Made by a program: the position numbers and the translations under genes
Origin: Odontesthes bonariensis
Taxonomy: Eukaryota > Chordata > Actinopteri > Atheriniformes > Atherinopsidae
Direction of reading: 5' to 3'
DNA length: 64,000 nucleotides
Assembly: GCF_027942865.1 (NCBI RefSeq)
Contig: NC_134525.1
Span: forward strand, 1,866,723-1,930,722
Part shown: one piece after another, positions 11,087 to 21,560 of the stretch
Position numbering within the stretch: position 1 is the first letter of the stretch
How the letters are laid out: each line of letters opens with the position of its first letter
The notes under the pieces: model-generated
The model's database searches: none
The model's input: the letters and a program-made list of their open reading frames with translations, nothing else
Told to the model about the DNA's origin: nothing

Positions 11087-12589
11087 GTGGAAGGCAGAGG
11101 TGGGGACTTGGACTCGAGACTTGACTTGGACTCGAGTCCCGATTTTGATGACTTGAGACTTGCTTGACCAAATCAAAAAAAGACTTGGACTCTACTTGGA
11201 CTTGAGAGCAAAGACTTGAGACTCTACTTGGACTTAACCCTCTGGACTCGAGTCAAGTCACATGCAGCAAGCACAAATATTAAAATATTTTTTAAAAGTG
11301 TTGCATCAATACTGTAGCAACCAACCATAAATCCCATCCGTCAGTGACACCTGAACGCCGCCTGAACTTCACGCCTCCCGCCACGTCACTACGTCACGTT
11401 ACCTTACGCACAGCTAACGGACCAGAGGCTACAAAGCATGGACCATGTCTGTTCCAGCGATTGCGTTTGGGTTCAAGCAATACGAACAGGACAGCAAAGG
11501 GCGGAAAGCCAAATGCAACGTATGTGGCGTGAAAATCACGGATGGCACCAAAACTACGTCAAACTTTAATCGGCATTTGGAGAGGGGACACAAAGAAATG
11601 TAAGTAACATGGTGAAATATTTTATTATGGTTATTATGGTTTATGGTGAAAACGCACCTTTTAATAAATAATTTCCAAACCAAACACCCTGAACCATAGG
11701 CGGGAGGGAGCGGGGGGGTCCAACGTCTAACAGTAAGCACACGTTTTTATTAAGGCTCGTCCGACAAGGACCCTATTGAAATTGTAATGTTTTTTATTAT
11801 TATTATTCTTTACCCTTTTCGTGCCCCAATTTCGGCCCTTTCCCATGCTCAAAAACTCCACAAACTTTAGCAAGTCGTGCGGCCGGATCCAAAATTCGAT
11901 ATTTTTGGTTGCTAGCACACGTTCGACGCAAAATGGCGAAATAGCGCCCCCTACAGACGTTTAAAATTCCCTCTGAATTTGGTGAATTACCGTATGTCGC
12001 AAATTCAAAAACTTTACCTGGTCACATTTGGGTGCAGCTGGTTTTGAATGGTGTTTTTTTTTTAATGATTTTTTTTATGTGCAAGTGTGTGTAGAAATAA
12101 AAGGAGAAATACCTCCCAAAGTCTATTGTCTATTGATTTACAAATGCACTCCTGTTATCAGTCTTGGCTGGATAATTAATGCCAATACACATAAAAAAAA
12201 GATACTAAAGATATCGCCCAATTTTTTCAAATTTCAAATAGCTTTATTGGCACAAGAAGGTAGTGCTTATATTGACGAAGCATCTAAACACAATATTAAT
12301 AAAAATAAACAAATGAATAAGTGGCAGAACATTAACAATAAAATATAAACAACTTAATTGAGGCGTGGTCATGATCCGTATTATTTATAATCGATTTGTT
12401 AGGACTTGGTTGGGACTCAAAAAAAAAATCTTAGGACTTGGTTGGGACTCGAAACAAAAATCATAGGACTTGGTTGGGACTCGAAAACAAAAATCATAGG
12501 ACTTGGACTTGACTTGGACTTGAGAGCAAAGACTTTAGACTCTACTTGGACTTGCAACATGGGGACTTTCTCCCACCTCCGGTGGAAGG
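11087..12589 (+). mobile_element. hAT transposon with 8-bp TSD and BED-finger exon
   Basis: The element spans 11095-12581 (1,487 bp), flanked by the direct repeat GTGGAAGG (11087-11094 and 12582-12589). The termini are CAGAGGTGGG and, in complement, CGGAGGTGGG. The subterminal sequence is rich in 'gacttgg/actcgag' words, including ~35-bp tandem repeats at 12400-12510. The 8-bp duplication and the internal BED finger (11447-11599) mark it as hAT. The transposase body is absent: after the finger exon there are only short frames and a segment (about 11750-11970) that looks like another dispersed fish repeat. It is a non-autonomous or gutted copy. Confidence 0.85.
11447..11599 (+). pseudogene. 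BED-type zinc-finger exon of the hAT transposase (remnant)
   Basis: In the frame starting at ATG 11447 the product reads AFGFKQYEQDSKGRKAKC...C...NFNRHLERGHKEM. The C-x2-C and H-x4-H spacing with the preceding aromatic 'FKQY' is a BED finger, the DNA-binding N-terminus of hAT transposases. Immediately after the finger comes 'gaaatgtaagt', a good splice donor, so this would be a 5' coding exon. No following transposase exon (RNase H-like domain or hATC dimerisation domain) is found before the element's right end at 12581. It is listed as a remnant, though the exon itself is unbroken. Confidence 0.7.
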
Positions 12590-12793
12590 CAGTCAGCTGA
12601 CGTCACGTTTTAGTAACGCTTCGGCCAGCTTAGAACCAGGGCTGAGGTGGTACGAAAAATCGTGCCGGTTGCAGGTACGGCGTGCTAGTGGAATCACGCA
12701 ATAGCACGCCGAGCCAAAGCGAGCTGGTGGAAAAGGCCCATTAGGCTCCTTTAGTCCTGATTTCAGTCTAATCACTCTGCTCTTCTACACATT

Positions 12794-13190
12794 GGGCCTC
12801 ATGCAAGAACATTTTCCTATTTTTATTCTAAATTTCTCTTACTTTTTTCGTACGAAGGTCTCGCCACGTCAGATTCAACAAACGCTCTTAACTTTGGAAA
12901 AAGTGTGTAAACGACCTGCGTAAATGATGAATCCCACCCGTGCGTATCTAAGTACACGTGCACGAGGATAGTAGATTTGCATACTCCACGCCCAAAATTA
13001 TACCATATAAGGCTGTGCTTCCTCTCTCCTGTGCCAGGACTTGTTGAGTCATGAGAATGGCATCAAGGCGCAAAAAGAACAACTTTACGGGCTCTGAGAT
13101 TGAAGTTCTGCTTTCAGAGATCCAAAAAGGAAAATCTGTCATTTTCAGCAGTGTCAGCAAGTTATGCCCCCATTTTAGACTGGTTAGGCT
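12794..13190 (+). mobile_element. PIF/Harbinger fragment: left end plus start of MYB-like gene
   Basis: The fragment begins GGGCCTCATGCAAGAA, close to the terminal repeat of the Harbinger element at 38954. About 260 bp in, an ATG at 13057 opens MASRRKKNNFTGSEIEVLLS..., which matches the N-terminus of Harbinger MYB/SANT-like DNA-binding proteins. The copy at 40448-40669 reads KKKNYTESELEVLLSEVEA. After about 40 codons the similarity stops at ~13165, and no matching right terminus is seen, so the element is truncated. Confidence 0.6.
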
Positions 13191-13756
13191 CCCGCCACAC
13201 AATCAATGTTAGTTCGTGCCCTTGGTATTATACATTTTCCCCAATCATTGAACACTAGTTCTAGGCGTACTTGTGGAGGAATAAGGGTTTTGGGTAGAAA
13301 AATAATTGCTGTGCCTGCGCAGACATGCACAGCCACACATTACGCGCCTCGGCGCCCTTCCAGTCACGGTACTTTTTAAACACGAATCAAACACGGCACC
13401 GAACTCGGGCTGTTAAAAGCCCCCGTTACAAAGTCACAAACAGAGTACGGTGCATTTGGCGGTGTTACAGGAAAGTAGGTTAACCAATGACTTCGTTAAA
13501 AAAAAAAACTTACCGAATGCCAACAGCCTCTGTGGCGTAGCCAATGCTGCACAAAATCCTTTGCAATAAGTTCCTGTCGTCATGCTATTTAAGTACATAT
13601 GAATATATCACAACAAGTAGGCTAAGTTAGTCTTGTGTCTTTTGCCGTTACAGTGTTACAATTATCATTATGTTGTAGTCCACACGCAGCCAGATTGGCT
13701 TTATTTAGGTTCCCTTAGGTGTCCCTTATTAATTTTTCATGGAGTTGGCAACCCTA
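13191..13756. other. No gene; possible DNA-transposon end
   Basis: No supported frame is present. The last bases before the inverted repeat, 'ggagttggcaaccct' (13741-13755), resemble a hAT-like terminus. A similar string, 'ggttggcaaccct', lies at 45450-45462. No partner end was found. Confidence 0.25.
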
Positions 13757-14153
13757 CCCACAAGTCTTTATAATAATGCTATGACACCTCTTCACACAAC
13801 TTAAACTCTTCATGTAATTAAAGTATTTATATTGAGCATAATTAAGTCCCATTTTAAGATCTAATCATGAAATATGGCATATTGTGTACGTTAAACACAT
13901 CAAATCACATGTTTTGGCTGCACACTTCTATCAAGCCTTAGCATTAGCATGCCGGGCTAACTGTGAATAGCAGCCAGGTTATCTGAACTTTTTACTCTCT
14001 GCTGCATGTTCTGACTGCCCGTGTCCAGGAGCAGGAATCAAACCAATGACACAGAGCACTTTGAAGACATTTCTGCTAACGTCTGACCGCTAAATTCATT
14101 CTTTTCTGGACTCACCTGTATGCAGCTTCCTGTTGCTATGCTACCAGATGTTC
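13757..14153. repeat. Left arm of a large inverted repeat
   Basis: This 397-bp stretch reappears in reverse complement at 17648-17864 plus 18802-18981. Both the outer edges (cccacaagtctttat / ataaagacttgtggg) and the inner edges (ccagatgttc / gaacatctgg) match. The lengths agree: 217 bp against 217 bp, and 180 bp against 180 bp. The left arm is uninterrupted. It may be the long terminal inverted repeat of a foldback element or a segmental inverted duplication. Confidence 0.85.
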
Positions 14154-15415
14154 AGAGTCGGGAGCACTGCCCTTTTACAGACAGCCGTTCCACTTCCTAT
14201 TCGCCCCATTATAAAAAATTTGGCTGCAGTTCAGTTGATTTTGTCTGGGGGCGCTGGCGAGCGAGTGCAGAATGACCATTTTCCATAGGGCTGGCGCTAA
14301 TAACTCAAAAAATGGCCCCGCTAGCGGCTGAAACCTGAAAATATTACTGTGATTTCTGACAGAGGGATGTGGATTTATATCGCAAGTACAATAACCTGGG
14401 AGTTATAGCTTTCTGTTTTCTTACAGGTCTGGCAGTTGCGAGTCAGTATCCGCTAGCATCTAGCTAACGGAATCTGAAGAACGCACGGCTGATTACGACC
14501 GGCTGCTTTACGGCACTCGTCCACTGTGCCAGAGTGCTAACCTGGTGCTGCTAACAACAACCAAAGCTAAACCAGAGGCTAGTCAGAGAGTATGTAAAAG
14601 GAATGTGCTGAAATCTGTAACCATTTGAGCTAACACCTCTCTGCTAGCTCAGCGCTAGGACTGACCATGCCGTAAAGTGATGCCACATGCGTGACGTCAC
14701 TCGGGATGCAATACTGACAATAAATGTGTATTTTAAACAAATCTAGTGAGTCTAAAAAAATCAAACCAAGTGCCGTTTTAAAGGATAATTTATCCTGCCT
14801 TTAGGAAAATTAAAATGAAAAAATATAAAAAATTCTATACAAAGCAATGGCTGCATCTAAGGTGGATCTCATAGTACCACCAGAGAGTTCTGCCTGCTCT
14901 GCACTGCTTCGTTGGCGCCCCCTAGAGTGCAGTACCACAACGGCACAACGCTTCCGAAGCGCAGAACACATTGTTTGGTCGAATCGGCTCGGCTTCCGTC
15001 GCCTACTGATTACGTCACACTATATGGCTGTCGGCTTGAATGGGAGTACATTGTGATTGGCTGTAGTAGCCATAGTAACCGTAACTAGGCGCTGTGCGTC
15101 GGAGAGTTTTTTTCTCGGTCTTTCGGTGATCGGCAGCAGCTATGGAGAGCTTTTAGGAAGAAATTAAATATTTCCTACAAAATAGTGTGTACCACACCTT
15201 GACCACCACCAGCCCCAAAGCTTTAAGATCTAGTTTGTTTTGTTGAATCATTTTGGCCTTGGTTCACTCTGAAGAGAAGCTTCATTTTCAGCTTTGTATG
15301 CTGAGCAGCAATAACCTCTTTGACTATATGCGTGTGGACTCCTGCACATAAATGTACATAAAACTTGTAAAAAAAATTCTGTTGGAAATGTGTGTATATA
15401 CATACACTATATATA

Positions 15416-15461
<46 letters not shown>

Positions 15462-16859
15462 TCTTCTTTGGAGCGGCAGAGACACATTTATCAGCGTTTT
15501 AAATGGTAGAGGGTGCCCCTACCTCGTCCTCCTTCATACTGAATCATGCCAGCGGTCCAGCTTACCTTCAGATCTACATCCTCCAACAGAGCATGATATC
15601 ACTGTCTGTTCCTCCTGTTGTCCCAAACACTCCATCTGTAGAAGATGTCCTTCAGTCTGTCTGTTCTCTCTGGTGTCAGATGGACAATGAGCTGAATGGC
15701 AAAGCTGAGCTGAATAAATGATTTTAAAGAAGCTTTAAATGACTTGGAGGGAAATATGTGGCTGTAGATGCTTTGACTGATGAGCCGGGATCAGTTCTTC
15801 TTTTCTGTAGAAGACCTAATTATTCTGTATATCTCATGTGAACCATGAACCAACTCTGCTGGAGTTGGGTTCGATGGTCATGCTGATCATTTCCATCAAT
15901 CACCAGTGAGTGGGATCAGGTCTGAATCACTGAAAACTCAGTTTCAGGAACACAACTCTTTGTCATTCTTAGTCTCCTCCATAAAAGTAGATTTTTACAT
16001 CTTCAGCTTCTTGGTAGTTCCCAGAACAACCATCTTCCACCATGTCCCACCCTCTGACTTTATCACCCGCAGCCATGTTAGTAAGATGGAAATGTCTCTT
16101 CTACCAGAACATCATCTGCTTCTTAGATAAAACTGCATCTCACAGATTCCACTTATTCAGCTCCTCTTAGTCACAGCACCCTCTGCTGGACTGTAGGGGA
16201 ACTACAGCAGACTGACATTTATTGGAATCTTAGCAGTGTGGTGCGAGGACAGGATGCTGGAACTACATATTTATTGTTTTCACTGTTTTCCCCAGAGATT
16301 CTTAGTGGGAGACTTATGACACCATCTTCAGCTGAAGCCTCTTGGTCTCATCCTGTTCCGTCTTTGTTCCCAAGATACTTTCATCAGTCAGATTAACCTT
16401 CAGTTAGTGCATCATTTAAGTCCAACAGAATCATGTCAGCATCACTATGGGGTATCATGGATATATTTATTTATCATATCTTCAAAGTAATTAAATTTAA
16501 AATCCATTAGTATATATATATATATATATATATAGATAAATATATACATTTTAATTTCTTTTGAGATATATGTAGATATAGATATAATTATTTTCTGATA
16601 TATAGCTTCTGTCTATTGTGTTTTTATCTTATATGTATAATGTATTATTTCTTCATTTTTCAACTTAATCATACACAGAATAACATGTTGATTATGTTGA
16701 TATTTCTACAGTCAGCTCAACACTACAGATATCTGTACAATGTTTTGTATGCCATGCTTTTTGTACATTTACATAGAATATGAAAGAATTTATATACTTA
16801 TCTCATGTACTCTACATACTCATAATTACAGGTAATGATATGTACCTATATACTCACTA
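14154..16859. other. No supported gene; spacer of the inverted repeat
   Basis: Short frames exist (14847-15056, 15352-15721, 15906-16130) but none shows a recognisable domain or codon pattern. A (TA)n tract lies at 15418-15459 and another near 16510-16534. The sequence around 14215-14300 ('gggggcgctggcgagcg...') looks like part of a dispersed repeat. Confidence 0.4.
15418..15459. repeat. (TA)n microsatellite
   Basis: About 20 consecutive TA units are directly visible, with slight interruption at the 5' edge. Confidence 0.95.
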
Positions 16860-17400
16860 ATGCAGAGAATATTATATACTCATGCTGCAGGCAATCTTAT
16901 ATTCATGCTCTGTGTCTGAACACACACTGAACCTTTGAACTAACAGAAACTGAACTTTTGCCCTATCAGAAACCAAACCCTTAGAACTACCGGACACTGA
17001 ACCTTTAAATGCACTTTGTCCCTGCCTTGCAACAACATGATATCATACTTTGCAAAAACATGTCAAAGACATGTCATCAATCGTATCAATCTGCTCTGCA
17101 AACTTGCAAAATCTGCGAACATCTGCATCCTCAGCTGTCAGTTTCATGTATAGGATGCGCGAGCCTTAATTGTAAAGGAGACCCTCGTGGCCAGACAGGA
17201 AATGTCTCCCTCTTTGTAACCTGTTTGTACCACTGTGTAAAGGCTTGTGTGACGCGCTGCAGCATCAGAGATCTCTCCGTGTTCTGAATGAGCACGTACC
17301 AAAAAAACAACTACCAGGGCACATAACGGACTTTGTTCATTTATTTGACTCGAGAAAGATTTGTTAATGCCTCCACGATAAATTCCTCGACAAGAACAAT
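16860..17400 (+). mobile_element. LTR-like sequence, copy 1
   Basis: This is related to 18350-18780 in the same orientation. Shared blocks include 'ggatgcgc', 'agacaggaaat', 'gtttgtaccactgt', 'aggcttgtgtgacgcgc', 'cagagatctctc', 'gtgttctgaatgagca' and 'gttcatttatttgact'. The layout (promoter-like region, start region, then an A/T-rich end) is what solo LTRs of fish retrotransposons look like. In this copy the TATA position reads tgtaaagg and is weak. Boundaries are approximate, and no gag or pol lies between the copies. Confidence 0.45.
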
Positions 17401-17647
17401 ACATTTTATTGAAAAAAAAGAAACCCCCTCCTAAATCGGTCACATGGTACGGCCGGTTCGAAACGCCTCTGACGTCACCATATAGTCACCGACACGCGCC
17501 TCAGTACGAGCTTCACAAAATACTTTCGAAGTTACTGGACACGCGCTTCAGAGTCAAGACCCTGTTGGAAACATCACCACAGACAAATACGCACATTGAG
17601 AAACGGCCCATTACCCGACACACACTGCGAAGCCTCGGCTCATCTCG

Positions 17648-17864
17648 GAACATCTGGTAGCATAGCAACAGGAAGCTGCATGCAGGTGAGTCCAGAAAAG
17701 AATGAATTTAGCGGTCAGACGTTAGCAGAAATGTCTTCAAAGTCCTCTGTGTCATTGGTTTAATTCCTGCTGCTGGACACGGGCAGTCAGAACATGCAGC
17801 AGAGAGTAAAAAGTTCAGATAACCTGGCTGCTATTCACAGTTAGCCCGGCATGCTAATGCTAAC
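17648..17864. repeat. Right arm (part a) of the large inverted repeat
   Basis: This is the reverse complement of 13937-14153. It ends abruptly at 17864, where a ~937-bp foreign block begins. The arm resumes at 18802. Confidence 0.85.
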
Positions 17865-18098
17865 CGTTAAATCAAAATCAAATCAAATTTATTTATATAG
17901 CACATTTCATGTACAAACAGTTCAAAGTGCTTTACATAAAATAAAAGCATTGCAGCAGGGAGTGCAAGAAGCATTAAAAATACATAAAAGAATATAAAAA
18001 GAAACAAATAAAATAATTTAAATGAATTTAAAAACAGGCAACAGTCTAGATAAGTTAAAAGATATTTCATGCATAGACACATGCATTAAAGCGTTAAA
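17865..18098 (-). mobile_element. L2-like LINE 3' tail inserted in the inverted repeat
   Basis: The minus-oriented 3' end is the same family as 45960-46340, 56440-56830 and 58484-58815: 'gcacatttcatgtacaaacagttcaaagtgctttac' is shared in part. The direct repeat CGTTAAA lies on both sides (17865-17871 and 18092-18098) and is a likely target duplication. This is only the non-coding tail, so it is heavily 5'-truncated. Confidence 0.65.
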
Positions 18099-18349
18099 CC
18101 ATCCCAGAAACACAACCTCAGCTATAGATTTCAATAAGCCGGAGCTTTATCCTTTTAGCTGTGTGTGAAACATACTTCTGGGCCCTTTTCTTCCTCTTTT
18201 CTAACCTTTTGGGGCACTTTTTGACCATCCTGTCACATTTTCCACTAAAGCTGCAGTTTTCTTAACTTCTTTCTGTAGTTTTGCTGAAATCTTTTGTGAT
18301 TTAAAAAGTTTGATGATCAATGTCAAATGTAGAATGGTTCTTTTGTGAA

Positions 18350-18780
18350 AGAATTGATGTACTCATGTTACAGGCAATCATATATTCGAGTGATGTGTGT
18401 TGTACCAGACACTGAACTTTTGAACTTTGCCTCTGCTTAGCAACAGCATGATATTAATGGTATAATCTGCCCTGCAACTTGCTACCATCTATTCTTTATC
18501 TGTAAGCGTGGGATGCGCCAGCCCAACTGTGTGAACATCCTGTTGATTTAGGTTAAGCCACGTCATGCACCTCACGAGATCGCGCCTCGCGCGCCAGACA
18601 GGAAATAACTCCTTTCTGTGTAACTTGTTTGTACCACTGTATAAAAGCTTGTGTGACGCGCCGTAACGGCAGAGATCTCTCTGTGTTCTGAATGAGCATG
18701 TATTTTAATAAATCCACTACCAACTTAGTTCATTTATTTGACTTAAGAAAGAAAGATTTATTCCTCCACACTTTCCAGAC
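18350..18780 (+). mobile_element. LTR-like sequence, copy 2, with TATA box and polyA signal
   Basis: This is related to 16860-17400. A TATA-like 'tataaaagc' lies at 18641-18649, followed by the conserved 'ttgtgtgacgcgc' and 'agagatctctctgtgttctg'. An AATAAA lies at ~18707, and the copy ends near 'tttattcctccaca' (~18771). This order is that of an LTR (U3-R-U5). It sits within the ~937-bp block that interrupts the right arm of the inverted repeat, so it arrived after the inverted duplication or with the block. It has no internal coding region and is probably a solo LTR. Confidence 0.5.
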
Positions 18781-18801
18781 TTATCTGAGTATCATTTGGC
18801 T

Positions 18802-18981
18802 TTTTGATAGAAGTGTGCAGCCAAAACATGTGATTTGATGTGTTTAACGTACACAATATGCCATATTTCATGATTAGATCTTAAAATGGGACTTAATTAT
18901 GCTCAATATAAATACTTTAATTACATGAAGAGTTTAAGTTGTGTGAAGAGGAGTCATAGCATTATTATAAAGACTTGTGGG
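18802..18981. repeat. Right arm (part b) of the large inverted repeat
   Basis: This is the reverse complement of 13757-13936 and completes the right arm after the insertion block. Confidence 0.85.
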
Positions 18982-19239
18982 TGATCCAGGAACGTATCAC
19001 AGGAGCAAATATTTTGAACTGAGACCTTAGTGGGTCTTTAAAGAAGCATTTTAAAGTTCACAGGGATTTAAATAAAAAGCACAGTAATGAGTTTAATGGA
19101 ATGTGACTGGATGGTTAAAAACTGTGCAGAAAGGTTATCAAGAGAAGAAGAAAAGTGGGTGTGGTTTAACACGCTGCACGCCAAAGCTGGATCTTATTGT
19201 ATGTGCTGACAGTTGCAGAGTCCATCAGTCGGACCAGAA
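18982..19239. other. No gene; sequence upstream of the repeat ORF
   Basis: No supported frame is present. A weak acceptor-like 'gacagttgcag' lies at 19207-19217. Confidence 0.3.
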
Positions 19240-20125
19240 TGGAGCAGAACCAGGAGCTGAAACAGGAGCTGAAGCAGGAGCAGTACCAGGAACTGAACCA
19301 GGAGCAGAACTTTGAGCAGAACCTTGAGCAGGAGCTGAAGCAGGAGCTGAAGCAGGAGCTGAAGCAGGAGCTGAAGCAGGAGCAGAACTTTGAGCAGAAC
19401 CTTGAGCAGGAGCTGAAGCAGGAGCTGAAGCAGGAGCAGAACCTTGAGCAGAACCAGGAGCTGAAGCAGGAGCAGAACCTTGAGCAGAACCAGGAGCAGA
19501 ACCAGGAGCTGAAGCAGGAGCTGAACCTTGAGCAGAACCTTGAGCAGAAGCAGGAGCTGAAGCAGGAGCAGAACCTTGAGCAGAACCAGGAGCAGAAGCA
19601 GGAGCTGAACCTTGAGCAGAACCTTGAGCAGAAGCAGGAGCAGAACCAGGAGCTGAAGCAGGAGCTGAACCTTGAGCAGAACCTTGAGCAGAAGCAGGAG
19701 CTGAAGCAGGAGCAGAACCTTGAGCAGAACCTTGAGCAGAACCTTGAGCAGAAGCAGGAGCTGAAGCAGGAACTGAACCAGGAGCAGAACCTTGAGCAGA
19801 ACCTTGAGCAGAACCTTGAGCAGAACCTTGAGCAGAACCAGGAGCTGAAGCAGGAGCAGGAGCAGTACCAGGAGCAGTACCAGGAGCAGAACCTTGAGCA
19901 GAACCTTGAGCAGAACCTTGAGCAGAACCAGGAGCTGAAGCAGGAGCAGAACCTTGAGCAGAACTTTGAGCAGAACCAGGAGCAGAACCAGGAGCAGAAC
20001 CAGGAGCAGAACCAGGAGCAGAACCAGGAGCTGAACCAGGAGCTGAACCAGGAGCTGAACCAGGAGCTGAACCAGGAGCTGAACCAGGAGCTGAACCAGG
20101 AACAGAACCAGGAGCAGAACCCCTC
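19240..20125. repeat. Minisatellite, 12-bp units (caggagctgaac-like)
   Basis: About 75 head-to-tail units of the type caggag-cagaac / caggag-ctgaag / cttgag-cagaac are visible. The most homogeneous run is 20029-20100 (caggagctgaac, six or more identical units), which suggests recent expansion there. Confidence 0.95.
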
Positions 20126-20261
20126 CACCAGGAACAGAGCCGGCTCATCCTCTGGGTCCACCGGGCCACAGGTCAGTGTGGAGGAGGTTTTTATTTTATT
20201 TCTTATTTATTTGGTTAGGACTCTGCACATTAATCATCATATCAGCAAAGCATCCATGTAA
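19240..20261 (+). CDS. Glu/Gln-rich repeat ORF on a 6/12-bp minisatellite (doubtful gene)
   Basis: From ATG 19240 (context agaATGg) the frame is open for 340 codons. Residues ~3-290 are short repeats built from four-residue blocks such as NQEL, KQEQ and NLEQ, which would form a highly charged helical or coiled-coil protein. The tail is NPSTRNRAGSSSGSTGPQ, with a donor-like cag|gtcagt at 20172, after which it runs into LINE tail sequence. Caution: the 12-bp unit is a multiple of three without stops, so several frames on both strands are open by construction. There is no homology support. It could be a real low-complexity exon or just a minisatellite. Confidence 0.3.
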
Positions 20262-21560
20262 ATATGCCGAAGTTAGTACAGTTGCTAAATTTCGTCCGTT
20301 GTCCTCAGGCAGGTATCATAAAAACATACAGACAATACACCATGACAAAAAACTAAAGAACAAACAAACAGAAAATATTTAGAAAGATTCACGTCAAAGT
20401 TAAGAGTCCGTACACAAAAGGGAAAAGACGGAGAGGTGACCCATGAGAGCAGCTCTGGCTGTTTTCAACCACTGTTTAAGGCTCTTTTTAAAGGTGGTGG
20501 AATTGTCCCAGTTTCTAACACGAGTTGGCAGTGTGTTCCAGCACTGTTCCTCTGATGGACTCCACCATTTGGCCAAACTTAGTCCTGCATCATTGCACAT
20601 CAGTCTCCTCTAGTGCTCTGGGGTTTACTCTAGAGGATTCTGTCTTTATGAAATCCTGTAATAGTGGAGGGGCTATTCCTTTGGAAACCTTAAAGATGAG
20701 ACAGACATCCAAAAACAGCTGATAGCTATCAAAGTAGCTTTATTCCAAGTTCCTCAACTGAGCCAATGAAAAATCTATTGATAACTCACAGTAATCTCCA
20801 GATTGTCAGTTAGCTCATCATTTACCTGGAGCTGTAGATCACTAAGATGGGGAGATAACTCATTTAGATGGTTCCATATTAGCTTTTAATTACCATTTGC
20901 CTCATTTATGGCCTCAATATAGAATCTGCTTTCACCTTACGGGTCATCCTTAAGACTTTATCTCTATTTTTCATTCATTTTATAATTTCATTGTTCAACC
21001 AGGACAGATTATTTCTATGTTGCTTGGATTTACCTTTTTTTTGTGAATCGTTATAATATCATTGACTTTTTTTAATAAAGTTATCTGAGCAAGCCTTAAT
21101 GTTGTTATTTTCCAGAATATTAGACCTTCTAGATTTTGGATTTCCTCATTCAGGAATTGTTGCTGGCTTTTGGGTATGAAGTAGAACTGGTGACCTCTGG
21201 TGGATGCCATTAAATGCTTCCTCTTAATTTTTTTCCTGACATGATGTCCCAGTTGATATTAAAATAGGCGAGTAGGATGATTTCCTTCTTCGAGTTGCAG
21301 TGATTTAAGATTGTCTGAAGATGATCATAAAACACATCCTTTGCTGAGGTGGATCCACACAAATCGCAGTAAAAGACATTGCAGAGCAGAGTGATGCATT
21401 TAGACCAATACACTCAGCGTTAACGTCTTTAGGCCACCTTATTAGTTCCTGTTGAAACTTCTCTCTGACATAGATAAATACTCCCCCACCTCACCCTGCT
21501 TCTCTAGCCTTTCTAAATACATGAGCTGCAGATCCAGATGTGCTCAGACTCCACATGTGC
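20180..21560 (-). mobile_element. Degraded LINE: endonuclease and C-terminus, RT deleted
   Basis: Reading the minus strand from ~21560 there is GGGVFIYV, then an endonuclease region with ICVDPP and ILLAYFNINWD (21413-21210). A linker with SWLNNEIIK follows to ~20760. At 20720-20400 a C-terminal region reads KVSKGIAPPLLQDFI...CWNTLPTRVRNWDNS...FKKSLKQWL. The order is right for a CR1/jockey-group LINE, but the ~500-residue reverse transcriptase between linker and C-terminus is missing and several stops interrupt it. Bases 20180-20400 look like its 3' UTR. It is a dead copy. Confidence 0.65.

Larger units (their letters stand above)
10841..12743. mobile_element. Outer inverted-repeat transposon hosting a nested hAT
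   Basis: The left edge reads ggcgcttttccacttgctc (from 10846). The right edge, read in complement, gives gggccttttccaccagctc (ending 12739), so the ends form imperfect inverted repeats. TTA lies just outside both edges (10838-10840 and 12741-12743) but is offset by a few bases on the left, so a TTA target duplication (PIF/Harbinger-like) is only suggested. Inside lies a hAT element at 11095-12581. Removing it leaves about 400 bp, a MITE-sized element. No transposase of its own is seen. Confidence 0.5.

Noticed and set aside
19166..20169. Two long minus-strand frames (Ser/Phe/Cys- and Ser/Ala/Pro/Gly-rich) across the 19-20 kb repeat
   Set aside because: They arise because the 12-bp unit is a multiple of three and lacks stops in several frames. 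Nothing outside the repeat supports them.
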